From: Stropharia rugosoannulata
Taxonomy: Eukaryota; Basidiomycota; Agaricomycetes; Agaricales; Strophariaceae
DNA: 64,000 nucleotides
Direction: 5' to 3'
NCBI GenBank assembly: GCA_028532985.1
Contig: JANCIK010000009.1
Span: 2,914,001 to 2,978,000 of the forward strand
Both the position numbers and the translations under genes were made by a program. Under the pieces are notes generated by a model that saw only the letters and a list, made by a program, of their open reading frames with translations, did not search any database and was not told the DNA's origin. This document shows, one piece after another, positions 23,246 to 34,890 of this stretch. Numbering within the stretch: the stretch's first letter is position 1; each line of letters begins with the position of its first letter.

Positions 23246-24445
23246 CATAACAGTTACTGTCTCCCTAGCAGATGGCAGGAGTACAGCTGAGCAGAAATAT
23301 CAAAGGTGACGAGCAGGACTGTGTGTAGACAGTGTCTCAAAGGGGGCTCAGCAGAACACATCACGAAGGCGAGATTTGCCTAAGTCCACTCGTCAGGTGA
23401 CCGTGGCGTGCACGCTGGAGCGTGTGATGCCCGAGGGAAATAAATAATGCACACAGCACGGCCTCTGCTGGGGAACTTTGGCAGCAGAAACCAGGCCTTG
23501 ATGACCAAGAAGGGACTGCCCAGCAGAGTTTAACGGCATCTCTTGGCAGAAGCTGGCAACACAACGGGATCAGGTCATGCTCAGCAGAGTAGTCATCAAA
23601 ATGCCCAGTGGAGGTACATGTGCTTAGCAGACCTTTGGTCCGGCATTGCTAGTATTTACTCTCCACCTAAATTAGTACACAGCATGCGTCTATATAAACT
23701 TGTAATTGTAACTATGGAAATCAGGCAATTGTCTACCCACTAGATCTGTGTGTTGGGCTCCGTCCCAGACTGTCAGCAGGCTGTGTTTAGCTTTTGTTAG
23801 GGTCTTTACTGTGGAGTATTTGTGAATCATAGGAGTTTTGGATAGCTTCAGGCCACCAGGTCATTTGGAGAGCTCAGCAGGGAGTCAGTGCAACCGTGTA
23901 TGAAAACTCGCGCTGTAGTGTTTTGTGAATTGAGACTGCACCACTGGGTGAACGAGGTTCTGGATAGCCTCAGTGGAATAGGACTTTGGACAGTCCCAGC
24001 GGAACGACTTTGGATAGTCAGTGGAGCGAGGCACAATTGGGAATACCAGCTTGTGTGAGCATCTGCATCGGTCACCGGACCTCAAACCCACTCAGCAGAA
24101 TAAGCCCTGTGGAGCCACCATCAAAACTATACATTACTATCAATACCCTGTGCTCAGCAGAGGTCGCCCAGACATTAATCTGAGACTTCTAGAATTAAAC
24201 CCCTCCTTAAAAATGAACTTGCAGGCACTGTACAACAGGCATCTGGACTGAACTTACGAGACCCTTAAACATCACAGTCCGCTCAGCTGAGAGGTACCAG
24301 GAGAAGCATAGACATCTATAACCCACTTAGCTGAAGAGCATTGCTCGATCTAGGGGATAGGATCTTGCTCTGCTGGGTTGTGTGTGTTTGTGTTTCTTGT
24401 GATTCGAGTCTAGCCCCACGGCAGACCTCTCAGCGGGACGACTGC
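23246..24445 (+). repeat. LTR-like repeat, copy R4 (diverged, tandem to R3)
   Basis: Directly follows R3 in the same orientation with the same block order, at lower identity and with insertions (23,460-23,640; 23,940-24,180). Blocks include gtctatataaacttgtaatt, gttttggatagcttc, aaacccctccttaaaaatga and tctagccccacggcagacc. Just after it, atggaacaaatgacgagaat opens a nine-codon frame that stops, perhaps the remains of an internal region. Confidence 0.5.
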
Positions 24446-25069
24446 AAGATGGAACAAATGACGAGAATGAAGGACTGAGCTACAGAACAACAGAGGAACT
24501 CGACAAGGATGCAAAACTAACTGAAACTAGACGACTTGTGTGGGGGAAAGGAACTGTCTTTTGTTCTATCTACCTATGGCCTTAAATACTCCTATGTACC
24601 CTGTAATACCAAATGTAGCTAATACTGACGATGCTCCTAACTAACAGACTTCTTAATTGTTTCACAACAGACAGTCTCGGAGCTATATGAAGCACAGAGT
24701 ACCTTCTCCTACTGAGGTTGATTACTTGAAGATGCATGTGTTTGCTGCATGTCTTTGTTCTGAAAGTATTCTGGCAAGTGCTCCAGGGCATGGTGTGTGA
24801 TCATAATTGTAGGCCATGGACGATGCTGAGACTGTCTGTAAGATGCAGGATATGATGTTGCAGCTCCTAGGTGCCTAAGTGCGCAGTGCTGACACCCATG
24901 AGAATGCATTGAGGTCGTGCAAATTTGACCTTGCATGTGACTTGTTGTTTTGTGCATTTCCGCGCTTGTAGCAGGGCACGGCTCATCAGTGCACATATCA
25001 ATTTTTGACCTACACATATTATTTGCAGGTTTGCACACACTTAAAAAATCAAGCATGCACAGAGTTTGA
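24446..25069. other. Spacer with partial copy of the TGCACAC repeat
   Basis: No gene. 24,984-25,045 is a direct-orientation partial copy of 20,645-20,707 (gcacatatcaatttttgacc), joining the LTR-like DNA to the right terminus of the TIR element. Confidence 0.45.
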
Positions 25070-25187
25070 TACCTGGAGACTTTGCTTTAAAAGTCTCCTA
25101 GAGACCCAGGTCTCCTGGGGTCTTTTTGAGTCTTTTTAAGTCTTTTTAAAAAATTAAAAGACTTTTTCTGAAAAAGTGTTTTTCCTG
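25070..25187 (-). repeat. TIR-like terminus, right end
   Basis: Inverted match of 20,197-20,310, ending gtgtttttcctgatg. Together the two could bound one roughly 5-kb DNA element (20,197-25,187) into which the LTR-like copies were inserted. No target duplication was resolved. Confidence 0.6.
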
Positions 25188-27774
25188 ATGTACAAGTGTG
25201 AGCTAATCCTCTCGATTCCTTGACAAACCTAGTGCCTTCAAAGAGATGGATGGAACCTTGTTTGCATATAAAACAGAAGAGAATTTGCTCTTTGGTTGGT
25301 CTGTAGTACAAGATTGGGCAAGATCACTGTCTTCACAGAATCACATTGATGAGGCAGGGGTTGTCATTGGAAATTTAAGAAGAATTTGACACAGTTAAGC
25401 ATAGATTTGGCTTTGGGAATGTTATCTATGGCATTTAACTGATGGAGAAACACTTGCCACCATCAAGGCCGAAGGGGAGTACATTAATTGCACAGAAATG
25501 CCACAAATTGAAGTAATATATTGACTATCAAATTTTCATAGCTCAAAATTGATGTTGAAATGAAATATACCTGTAGAATGTCAGAGGTAGGAGGAGTTCA
25601 ACCCGTGGGAAAAAGGTATGTGACCATCACTTTTTGTGACCATGAGTAGTCCGGCTCTTACCTAGAGATTTTATTAAGTCATATTTAACCCCTAGCTGTT
25701 TTCCATGATTTTCATGCTGGATGTTGGTATGATTGTACCCAGGCACCAGACTAGGAGATGCCAGCAAGGGGTAGCATATAGAATTCTCCTTTCCTCTTTC
25801 TTACCCTTGGGCAAGGCTAAGGCATTCCTGGCTCTATGCTGGGAGCAGGTCCAGCTTCCCTTCACTATAAGATGCTTGCTGTTCCTGTTTGTTTAATATA
25901 TAGAAGTAACAATTTAAGAAGTGCAAAGCTTTGAATCACCAAGTGTGCTAAGGGCTAGCTATAGTTGTACATCTTATGTATACTTAGGCAGAGGCTGAGT
26001 GCACAGCAGCATGTTGCAAGCCCATCTACAGTTAGGGATGAGTCTGCTCTCATGTTTGCAAGTTATCAACTCATCTCACAGCTGCCTAGGCTGGCAGTAA
26101 AGGTGATCTTTCCAGAAACTAGCTACCAGTGTGTTCATTGCAACACAGGCTAACTATTGGAAGCACATAGGTAAATAATTACTCAATTGGCCTAGTGAGT
26201 AATATGGTCGGTCACAAACCACAAATCAGCAATCAAACAAATGTTGTTTTGAAACCATAACAGTCCCCTCCATCTTTTTGTAGTTGGGCCCATCTATATT
26301 TGCACTCAGTACCAGTATGATAATTGTGTACTGCTCTAGGGGAAAGCACTTTTTAACTCAAGTCAGCATAAACAAATTGAAGCAATCTATGGGATGTTAT
26401 TATCAAAAAGGGGTACATGTCCTAGTACATGCAGCCAGTCATAGTCACAAATTGTAAATACAGAGGTGGGCTAGAATTAAAGACAGTGGCAACCAGACCT
26501 GCTTACTAAACACCAGCCAGACCAAGGCATTTGATCCTGTGAATGTATTCAGCCAGTAAGTTACTAAGGTATTCAAATTCTTCTTTAGAGATCAGGCCCA
26601 TTTGCTGTGCTGCTGTCAGAAACCTCCAAGTAGTTAAGTTAGAAGGCTAGGGGTAATTTCAAGTTTGGGCGAATGTAGGCCAGGAGGAGCACTACAGGGC
26701 TCAAGATCACAGAAGGCCTACACAGGGGCTGGGACAATGCCAACACTCATCACAAAAAAGACTTTTGATCAGAGGGCACTTTAGGAAAGTGCAATCAGCT
26801 CATCAATTGATGGGGCCTTTAACTACTTTAGGATGTCATGAGATGCCTTGGCATGTCCTGGCATGCCCTGGCATGCTTTGAATTTCCATGCAATGTGGGG
26901 AAATAAAGCCAGCTTGAATGACTTTTCCCACCTTCATTGTTGATTTTCAAACATTAAAATTATACACATTATGTGGGTGACACGCCCATTTAAGTACTTC
27001 AAATAGTGTGATAATTTGATTATGTAAGCCTATCAATATTGCACTAAGTTGACTAAGTCCTCTAAGTTCACTTGCATTTCACTCTCATGTTTCCCACTCC
27101 CCTTCCTCAACTTTTCTTGTATGCTTAGGCTCTACTCTACTCAGGCAGTCCTTGGTGGCTGCTAACTTATTAGATCTGATCTAGAGCTTGGGTTTATGTC
27201 AGGAGGGCAAATGTGGATGGAATAGGCCCATCCCTATAGAGATTGCTTTATATTGTCAGAACGGTGAACCACATTATCAAACAGTTTTTTGGTGTGTCTC
27301 CAGCTCATTTATACATTTCTAATACATCCAAGAACATCCATAACAAACCAGTATTCGACACATAAACTTAGCACCATCTGGAGACCCCTATTGAAACAGT
27401 TCACCAATTTCCTTGTTGTCTGTTTCTTCCGAGCCTTCAGTCACCCCAGATTCAGAATGTGGACAATTATGCAATTCTAAAGAGCTCAATACTGATGGAT
27501 TTGGTCACCTGGAAGATGAGAACCGGTTATGTTACCCTCCTTCCCCCAATTTCCAATGTTTTATCGATTTTAAAGGTATGTGTTGGGTTTATTGTGTTGT
27601 TCTTTTCACATATGAGCTCCTGAAGATTAGGGAATTCCATCGAGTCCTTGAACATTTGATTCTGACATCTGGAAGCCGTCCAACTGTGATGTGCTCCTCC
27701 TGCCCCTGGACTGCCTCTGCTTGAAAGTGCAATAACTCCAGATTCTGTCCACATTTACTCTCAATTCTTTTTGA
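25188..27774. other. Gene-free region
   Basis: About 2.6 kb of CpG-poor sequence. Frames such as 25,705-25,896 and 27,413-27,724 are short and show no family resemblance. 26,830-26,880 is a small array of tggcatg(c/t)cc words. Confidence 0.4.
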
Positions 27775-28925
27775 ACCTTCAAGAGCATTTTAGTCCTCTG
27801 CCAACTGTCTCCAAGATCATGCCAATTCATCCTGTACTTGCCAAGTACCATCTTATAGGTGTCAAGTGCCCTTAGGACACATTTTCCCTCATATATCTGT
27901 CAATACCCGGCCAAACAGTATGATTTTTGCATTTCCTGGTTTGTCTCATTAATACCTATCGAACAGTACCATTAATTGCATAATTTGACGAGCTTGAGGG
28001 CAATCTCAATCTGTGTGTCCTCCTTCCCCTGGATGGAACAATTTAATTCATAGGTGCGCTTCTGGATATCCTGAGTGTTTCAAACTTTGGGAAAACTTAC
28101 TCAACTACATAAGGTACCTTCCCCTGCGACGGCTTGATTTTTGGGGCAATAAAGCGTCCTCCATCTCAAGTTGTTGGTCAACTTTGGATTTTTGATGTAT
28201 TTCATTGATTCTGACATAGGTTTGTCTCCAATCTCCTTAATTCTTTCTATGATGAACTCACCTTGATTGTAGCTTTCTAACGAGCCCTCAAACACTTTAT
28301 ATTGTCGCTTGGAATCCAAAAAACTGCCATGTGCTCCTTCTCCCCCTCCCTCCTCCAAGTAAAGTACTTCATATCTTGGGGTCCTGTTTGTATTTTTGGC
28401 TAATTCTTTTTGGAGTCTTTTACTATAGATATGCATTGACTAATTGACCAGTTTATGGCATCTGATATGCCCTCAATATCCGATGTTCCTAATGACCATA
28501 TGACAACTATTGCAGACTTAAATATCATCTCCCTCCTTCAATTTTCAACAAAGGCTTTCGCAACTTGGCATGTTTATTCACCATTTATGTGGGGTTTGAA
28601 CATGTTCCTTACACAAATTTTGAGACTCCTGGATGCCTGTGAGTAGCCATGTCCTCCTCCATCTCCCTGTCTTGGACTAATTTTGCTCTAAGTCAAGAAC
28701 AACTTCTTCAATTGCATCGCGGTTTTTCTGAGCTTCTTCGCGTTAATTCAGGCTTTCTAACAAGCCCCTAAACGCGTTATTTCGAGCAGAATTACCCTCT
28801 TCATAAGCGCCCTATCACTGTGTTATATTATATGTATCTACATGAATACTGTATTATCTAGTCTAGTTAGAGTCAATATATAACTTGTTTTGTATAAGAA
28901 GTTTGAATAGTACTTGTTAAATGGC
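27775..28925 (+). repeat. 1.15-kb dispersed repeat, copy A
   Basis: Matches 46,913-48,032 in direct orientation over its full length. Shared words include tgtcaagtgcccttaggaca, ttgggaaaacttactcaac and taacttgttttgtataagaa. There is no long frame in either copy. Both end after gtacttgttaaatggc, suggesting a defined 3' boundary. The class is unknown. Confidence 0.75.
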
Positions 28926-30518
28926 ATTATATCTAAACATCTTTGAATGATACAAGGCCCATCTGGTGGATCCTAGGATGCCTTGAGCTGCCCTGGATTG
29001 CCTTGGGAAAGTTGTACCTGGTTGTTTGCAGAGGGACCTTGCCCTGAGTGCACCTAAGGGCCCTGGCTGCTTTGCATGCCCTGGCTGCCTTAGGATCTCT
29101 AAGGCAGTGCCAGGGAGATACAAAGCCCCTGGGAACAAAAGTCATTTTCCTGATGGATGACAATGTGGGCCCACCTGCTGCAGCATATGGCTGTGTCTCA
29201 CTCAGGTATGCCCCACCCCTACTAGCAGCAACAGATGCAACAGCAGGCACAGTACACTGCCCACCCATCTCGGCAGAACTGGGAAAAGAATCAACACATT
29301 TGTGCAGAAGGGAGAGCAGAGAGTCATTGATTGTCCTGAGTAGTTTATCACCAGGCAACAGGAGACATGGCACATGTGGGCACTTCAAATACTGTAATGA
29401 AAGTATAATAAAGGCAAAGGGCTCATGCAATGTATATTATTGTGGATGAATAAGAAATAAATGATTGGGGTTACTTGGAACAGAAACATCAAGCTCAGAA
29501 TAATATCTACATTGGAAGACTAACTACAATATAACTATGAGGTCACAAGAACACAAATAAAGCAAAATCTACATGAAGAACAACATTGAGATACCAATAA
29601 AAAGATCTGAATATTTGAGGCATACCAAGGTAATGGCCACATGCAATGCTGGCTGAAGTTTGATCCCTTCCAAGCTTGGTGTTTGCCCTTTATTGCAGAA
29701 AGAAATGTGTCTTCACTTTTGTCATTGTTAAACAAGTGGATTGATCCAAGATATTCATTGCTACTTGCATTGTCTCTAAAGATGTGTGTGGTGTACCTTT
29801 GGTGCCCCTTGGACAGCCTATGGCTAACACAACAGGATTGTCAGGTAGGTATGTTTGGAGCAGGAAGGCACAACAACTTATGCTATGACCAGATGTCTAT
29901 TATAGCTTTCTACCAGTACCTTCCTTAACTTCTTCAAACTGTTAAATGATTTCCAAACATTGTTCTTGATTCTCTTGCGGCCAGTGAGCATCTTTGGGTA
30001 ATGTGCAGAGAGAATAGAAATAGATGGATGTGTTAGAAACAGCTCGTCACTGTTGCTGAGATAGGGGCCTAGGAAGGAGGGTGTACGGCACACTGCTGGT
30101 GTTGCAGGTGCAAGGGGTCATCCAAACAGATTGACTAACCGGCCATCCTGGTGTGGGAATGGACACAAAGCACCTGGGCTCAGGCATACAAGGGAAGAAT
30201 GTATGTATTCTGGTCAAGGTCTAATTTAGGATACATTGTGATGGTAAGCTTTGTATGTATGTGTTAGTACTGAAAGTCCATGAACACGTGATATTCAACA
30301 GGATGAAAAGCACAAAGTATAGTGGACAGGTACATTGCAAGGACATGATGACAAAGGAAAGTCAGGATAGTGAAGGTGGTATAGTTTGTGAAGTGGGAGG
30401 ACATAACAACAAGGAGAGTAACAATGGTGAAAGCAGCATACATTATGAAGTAGGCATGGTTATTAATAGTTGTTGAACAGAGCCTCAATATGAATTGTAA
30501 CAGTATGTTGCAGATATC
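28926..30518. other. Gene-free region with overlapping open frames
   Basis: Long frames overlap on both strands at 28,933-29,449 (165 codons minus, 133 codons plus), but neither resembles a known protein. The DNA is rich in ccctggctgcctt-like words, so low complexity probably explains them. No other feature was found. Confidence 0.3.
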
Positions 30519-30600
30519 TGTGTTGTGGTGTAATGGTATATCATCATATGATGTGCTGCTAGGCTTGGGGTTCAATTCTTGATGCAAACCTTTTTTTTTG
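30519..30600 (+). repeat. tRNA-like segment with pol III-type boxes
   Basis: A stretch resembling a degenerate tRNA. An A-box-like ggtgtaatggta (about 30,527-30,538) and a B-box-like ggggttcaattc (about 30,567-30,578) are spaced as in tRNA genes, followed by nine T at 30,591-30,599, which would act as a pol III terminator. Acceptor-stem pairing is poor, so it is not a functional tRNA. It may be a SINE head or tRNA pseudogene. Confidence 0.4.
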
Positions 30601-31670
30601 CAGAGAAGGTACACCAATAATAAAGATGCTTGTTGCTCATGGTGGCTGTGTCCCGACAACCATTGTAAACTTGTAACTTGTAACCTGTTTGTAGTTTAAC
30701 TTATAAGTTGTAATAATATAGGGCCACATTATGTAACTACAAGTTAATGAAGTGTTATATCACTATGACACTTCATGTTGTGACAGAGGAATATATGTTG
30801 AGAGTTTTTTGATGTCTTTGATATGGCCCCTTGTTAAATTAAGGTCTCTACAATTAAGTTACCACTTCTGTTCTTACTTCTAATTAGCCAAGTGTAGTGG
30901 TAGACTTAGATAATTTATAACCAGACTTCTACTCTATGTCAAGACTACGTCAGTGGAATGTCAAAATCTAAACATGACATTGTATGTCTAAGTTCACATA
31001 TCTCCACTTAATGTTTGTAAATTATTTCAAGAACCCAAAGTAATGTTACTGTGTGTTTATAATATCCAACTGTCCCGATAAACCTGAGGTATACATACAC
31101 AGTATTTGTACATATATATCATATCTAATAGTTCTAGCACTACTGTTATAGATTATAGGCAATGTGAATAAAGTTCACATTGTCCAGTAAGTCTGTATAT
31201 GAATGGCTAACATCAACACCTTGATTGTTGGGGTTAAAACACATTAACAACTTCTCAACTTTTTGCTGATATTGTTGGGATGCCTTAAATTGTCATTTTT
31301 TGTCTAGGTACAATTTAGACTGATATTTCTATTGTAGTTTCTGTTCTCTTTCTAAACTAAACTTATTATTTCAATCATGTCTTCAACATGGTCTACAACT
31401 CTTATTAAGTCTTTAACCTTGGCCTTCATTTCATACATGCTGAAGTTACCATTTTAGGCCAAGGTTTTGCCACAAATAAAAATTCAAACAAAAAGGTAAG
31501 TTTTTCCAGTGTTCTGACATCAGAAATTTAACCATTTAGTTTTTTCTGGTTTCTCACCCTGGAAACAGCAATAAAACCACAAAAACAGGAAACCTCTTTC
31601 CTTGGAAACATATATATAGTAAGTTGGAAACCAAAAGGGAATCAAGCCTAATAATTACCATTTCTATACA
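30601..31670. other. Gene-free region
   Basis: About 1.1 kb, AT-rich. A short partial repeat of aacttgtaacttgtaacc lies near 30,665. No gene recognised. Confidence 0.4.
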
Positions 31671-31940
31671 CTAGCATGGGAGCATGCTCTGCACACACCC
31701 TTGCCCAAATTTACCCTTGCTTCATATGCAATCATTATTCAATAGTGTGTGTGCATTGTGTGTATGCAAAACACATAGTACAGGAATCTTCAGCAATTTA
31801 TTTAATATTATGCAGAGGGAATGACAATGATACAAAATTGTAGTGGACAGCACATAAAAGGAAATGCTGTTTCCAAAAACAGAAGTCTTGATTTCCAAAG
31901 AAGGAAACAAAAGACGGGCACTGTCTTTTATTATAGTAGA
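31671..31940 (-). mobile_element. Short non-autonomous Helitron (Helitron B)
   Basis: On the minus strand this 270-bp unit begins TCTACTATAATAAAAGAC and ends CTAG followed by T. That fits Helitron ends (5' TC; 3' CTRR, with insertion before T). A 10-nt palindrome, gagcatgctc, lies a few bases before the 3' CTAG, the expected position of the Helitron terminal hairpin. The first about 80 bases match another 5' end at 56,437. Nothing is encoded. Confidence 0.65.
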
Positions 31941-31985
31941 CTAGCACAGAAGCACACTCTATGCACACCCTTGCCAATACATAAC
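31941..31985 (-). mobile_element. 3' end of large Helitron A
   Basis: The minus strand reads ggcaagggtgtgcatagagt, then gtgcttctgtgCTAG, ending at 31,941. It parallels the 3' end of Helitron B (ggcaagggtgtgtgcagagc and CTAG). The next base begins Helitron B, so the two elements abut head-to-tail. The Rep/helicase gene of Helitron A lies upstream on the same strand. Confidence 0.6.
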
Positions 31986-32114
31986 AATGCTTCAATGATC
32001 AGTATGATGTACAGTGGACAATACATTTCATTTCTACAATTTTATACCTTGTCAAAATACATTTACATTCAAGTCAAAAATAAAGTCACAATAATACAAA
32101 TATGAAGTCACAGA

Positions 32115-33283
32115 TCATTTAGTCTTCTTCGCCTTTGATTTACCACCTTCCAACTCTTTGTCATATATGCCTTTGATTGCTTTTTGTTTACCCAATTTAA
32201 CTTGAGACTCAGAATTGGACTCATCTTCAATTGGGGTAAGCTCTGCATTGTCTTCAGGAACATCATTGATTTGTTGAGATGTATTTTTGGTATTGGCAAT
32301 CGAAACAAAGTCCTGCTTTGGAGCTTGGAGCAAACTTGGCCCAGCTTGTGCATTGGTAGAATTATAGGCATATTCCCAATGTGCTTTGCTGTTTGATGAG
32401 ACGGCTAGGTTTCCATTTGAGCTCAGTCCATCTATTTGGATTCAATCAGTTTTGAAACTGGTCACATTACAAATATTGATGACATACCTTGGAGTTTCCT
32501 ACTGCACCAAGAATGCAAAAAGGCCAAATTTGTGACATTGACTTCGAAATAAGCCACCTTGGAATCAATGCATCAAACATTTTCAAGTTTTCCATCCATG
32601 CCCACATTGGTTCTTATAGCTGGTTTTGGTTTCTTAAACTTCCATTTTGGGGAGTTGCCAATAATGCAGTTTGTTGGAAATGGTGATGAGGTGTGTACAA
32701 GTGCCAGATATTGCAATGGTGCCAATCCAAATGAACTATTTAATGGATTTAATTGTGTCACCCAACCTGATAAGACTACAAATGGGTGGTGGCAAGGATT
32801 GAGAGTGCTGTTTGTCAAAATTAACTGAAACTAAGTGATTCAGAAAGAAATGACACAAAGATTTATAGGTGCCACTCACATCCTATATATCACTGAACAT
32901 GCTGTAATTATTGATGTTCATGTCTTTAGGGATTAATCCAGTTGGAATTGCTGCAGTTGTTGTCATCTTATAAAACAAGGAAAGAAAGTCAGATATTGAA
33001 GAAGAATGTCAGTATAAAATATGCTTACATTGGCCACAATCAATACCTGTGTGAAACCTTCTTTTGTCAGGTCATTTCCCAAGTGAGGTTCAGGTAAAAA
33101 GTAGTGAAGCAATGCAAGAGTCCCAACTGTCTCTCGTTCCAGATTGTTTACATAAAGGTTGGCATCAAATACCAAGTTCCTATTACCTTTACTTTCATCG
33201 ACCACCCTGCCATTTGTTAGCATTACTATGCCAAACATAGCAACATACCCATTATCCAGAGAAGGAGGAGTTGATAATATCAT
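32115..33283 (-). pseudogene. Helitron-associated gene, OB-fold-like small protein, broken
   Basis: Coding remnants between the helicase and the Helitron 3' end. The upstream part (33,283-32,963) reads ILSTPPSLDNGYVAMFGIVM and VFDANLYVNNLERETVGT. Then comes IPTGLIPKDMNINNYSMF near 32,940-32,890. The downstream part (32,820-32,510) reads YLALVHTSSPFPTNCIIGNS, PKWKFKKPKPAIRTNVGMDG and YFEVNVTNLAFLH. The last part resembles a basidiomycete transposon-linked family with OB-fold-like strands; Helitrons often carry ssDNA-binding (RPA-like) genes, which would suit. The tail near 32,330-32,115 is acidic and Lys-rich. Several stops and frameshifts are present. The OB-fold assignment is tentative. Confidence 0.4.
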
Positions 33284-33387
33284 AGTAGGCTTAAAAGAAC
33301 ATTAGACAGTATCTGAGATGTCAAAAAATTGTTTTAAATATGTTGAGAAATCTAATCTAATCTAGAAGTACTTCAGGGTAAACAAAA

Positions 33388-34539
33388 TTATATGTTACAG
33401 GATTGGACTGGTCTGGTAGCAATATTTTTAACTGACTTCAAGCTTTGGCTCTTGATATTGCAACATAAAGCTGGCCATGTGCAAATACTGGTTCCATCAG
33501 ATGTATACCAACATGCTTTACCGATTGCCCTTGAGCTTTGTTTATTGACATTGCAAATGCCAATCTGACTGGAAATTGGCACTGTCAAAAATGGAAAGTA
33601 TATTGAGATGATGAGGTTGGTAGAAGTGAGATGCAAGGAATTAATGCAATTTGGCCATCATGAGTGCCACCCATAATTTGTACTTCTAGTACACAGTCCT
33701 GTGCCCTGAGCAGAGTTAATCTTGTTCCATTGCAAAGACCATACTGGGAGTGAAGATTGCATAACAGAATCAAGGAGCATCCTATCTTTAGACATAGTTC
33801 TCCTGGAGGCATTCCTGAAGCAGTAATTGCTTGTAAAACTCTGGAGTCAGAGGCAGTAAGTTTTTTAAAGCAGGGTCTATTTGGTCTACATCTTCTAGTA
33901 GCTCATCTGCTCTAAAAAAAGAAAAGGCATCCCCAGACATGTTATCAAGAATGTTGGTGTTTAAGTCAAAAACACATGAATTTTTTGGTGCCAGAATCAT
34001 CCTGTTGAGAAAGTACTGAGGTTCTAGGATTGAGGAGTGAGTTCATAAATCAGGGTACACAAAGTCCATCAGGTTATCTTTAGAATCCAAAAGCATGTCA
34101 TCTGGAATGGAAACCTTTGATGTGTTGTTATTGGTCATTGTACCATATCCGATACTTAGTTGCCATTCAGCAAAATCTTGTGCATCAATGTTGTCCTTGA
34201 TTCACATATTTTCGTGTAGTGATAGAACCATAATATGACCCCATAAGTGAGAATGCATAATTGTGGTGTTTACAATAGCTTCTTGAGAACCCTTTTCAAC
34301 CACAGGTAAAGTCTGGAGAAAATCACCTTCAAACAATGTTGTCAAACCTCCCATTGGCTTGTTGCAGCTATGCATATCCTGGCAAAGGCAGTCAACTGCT
34401 TTGATTGCTAGTTTATTTTGTGGAACCACTTCATCCCAAAATATCCCTTTTGCCTACTGAATCAGATCTGCATGATGGCTGTTTTTGCTTATATTGCAAA
34501 TACTGCTTTCATGTAGATCTTCAACTGGAATGCAGAACA
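33388..34539 (-). pseudogene. Helitron helicase, C-terminal part (PIF1-like)
   Basis: 3' part of the Rep/helicase gene, separated from its 5' part by the Gypsy insertion. It reads FCIPVEDLHESS at the junction, then VVPQNKLAIKAVDCL, GGLTTLFEGDFLQTLPVVEK, VLSLHENM, LNRMILAPKNSCVFDLNTN and [20 protein letters not shown] followed by [14 protein letters not shown]. These are PIF1 helicase motifs, including GDFxQ and the C-terminal motif with NKxQGQS. TGA at about 34,202 (after HENM) and several frameshifts show decay. Confidence 0.8.
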
Positions 34540-34544
34540 TAGAG
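34540..34544. repeat. Target site duplication, left copy (TAGAG)
   Basis: The five bases before the left LTR are identical to 40,355-40,359 after the right LTR, as expected for Gypsy integration. Confidence 0.9.
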
Positions 34545-34856
34545 TGAAAGGCTGCTGTGTAGGCAAGCCTCACTGAGGAAGAGAAAACACACAAGGATGA
34601 GAGGACCAAACACTGGTATTCGGGGTGGAGGTCATTAGTTACATCCTTGTATTTTACTTGTACTACTTACCTGGTATTCGGGGTGGAGGTGCCGAATACC
34701 AGGTGTACAGAAATATTTTATACCTGTCTTTGTTTATGTAAGTTCTAACTGTACAGTCGAGTGATGTGTCGCATCTGGACGCAACGCGGCAGTTGTGGGT
34801 GATAGGGGAAGTCCGTAAAAGGAAATGGTTGTAGTAAGGTCGGGAGCGGGCTTACA
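34545..34856 (-). repeat. 3' LTR of Gypsy element (312 bp)
   Basis: Starts TG and ends CA, and is 312 bp, like its partner at 40,043-40,354. By eye the two differ at six positions, all transitions, four of them in CpG. It contains a perfect 12-bp inverted repeat, CCTGGTATTCGG (34,670-34,681) and CCGAATACCAGG (34,692-34,703). Confidence 0.95.
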
Positions 34857-34869
34857 CCCCTCCCCCCTC
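34857..34869 (-). promoter_or_regulatory. Polypurine tract of Gypsy element
   Basis: On the element's sense (minus) strand a run of purines, agaggggggagggg, lies directly before the 3' LTR, the standard plus-strand primer site. It confirms element orientation. Confidence 0.75.
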
Positions 34870-34890
34870 TGAATTTTTGCCACGGCGTTG

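Noticed and set aside
28933..29449. Overlapping 165- and 133-codon frames as genes
   Set aside because: Both strands are open because of composition; no motif, no introns and no resemblance to known proteins.
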